DNA of 64,000 nucleotides. Source: Echinarachnius parma (taxonomy: Eukaryota > Echinodermata > Echinoidea > Clypeasteroida > Echinarachniidae). The notes under the pieces are model-generated. The model was given only the letters and a program-made list of their open reading frames with translations. It did not search any database and was not told where the DNA came from. Shown in pieces: positions 60,801-62,106 of the stretch. Each line of letters opens with the position of its first letter. The first letter of the stretch is position 1. A program made the translations under genes and the position numbers. Location of the stretch: the NCBI GenBank assembly GCA_037951105.1, contig JBAMJV010002041.1, positions 1 to 64,000 of the forward strand, given 5' to 3'.

Positions 60801-62053
60801 GTGCCAGTAAACACGCATCAACCATCATGGAGGAGTCGCAGGTAAGACATATCATTAACTTGTCCTTAATTTAGCTTAATTCAGTAAGGAAAAGTACAAG
60901 AAATCTGTCTCTTCAACGAGGGCGCGTTGAATAGGCCAGTGGGGAGACTGGTACTGAGTGCAATATTAGTGCCCCACCACATGAACAAAATCATTCATTA
61001 TTTCCTCAATATTGTTCTCTTATATTTTCTCTTTGCGTCCGGTGAACATAAACAGTTCTTTCAATGGTCCATACATGAAGAAATCCAGTCGTAAAGGCAG
61101 CCAGGTGGGAGATTCCTTTTGGTTCGCCTTAAACGAGAACATTTCAATTCTCAAGATTTCCTTATTTTCCTTTGCCTTACTCCTAGGTTTTTAGAACCCT
61201 GATCAAAAATATTTTCTTATATTTTCTCTTTGACATCAGGTGAACATGAACAGTTCTTTCAACGGTCCGTCCATGAAGACATCCAGTAGTACAGGCAGCC
61301 AAGTGGGCGCTTCATTTGGCACTGCCTTTGACAAATACATCCCCTTCCCTCGAACATCAGGGGCTAGGTTCTGCAGTACTGGTAAGATGATGGTGGTGAA
61401 GATGGTGGTGAAGATGGTGGTGAAGATGGTGGTGAAGATGGTGGTGATGATGGTGGTGAAGATGGTGGTGAAGATGGTGGTGAAGATGGTGGTGAAGATG
61501 GTGGTGAAGATGGTGGTGAAGATGGTGGTGATGATGGTGGTGAAGATGGTGGTGAAGATGGTGGTGAAGATGGTGGTGATGATGGTGGTGAAGATGGTGG
61601 TGATGATGGTGGTGAAGATGGTGGTGAAGATGGTGGTGATGATGGTGGTGAAGATGGTGGTGAAGATGGTGGTGAAGATGGTGGTGAAGATGGTGGTGAA
61701 GATGGTGGTGAAGATGGTGGTGATGATGGTGAAGATGGTGGTGATGATGGTGGTGAAGATGGTGGTGAAGATGGTGATGATGGTGGTGAAGATGGTGGTG
61801 AAGATGGTGGTGAAGATGGTGGTGATGATGGTGGTGAAGATGGTGGTGAAGATGGTGGTGATGATGGTGGTGAAGATGGTGGTGATGATGGTGGTGAAGA
61901 TGGTGGTGAAGATGGTGGTGAAGATGGTGGTGAAGATGGTGGTGAAGATAGTGGTGATGATGGTGGTGAAGATGGTGGTGATGATGGTGGTGAAGATGGT
62001 GGTGAAGATGGTGGTGATGATGGTGGTGAAGATGGTGGTGATGATGGTGGTGG

Positions 62054-62106
<53 letters not shown>

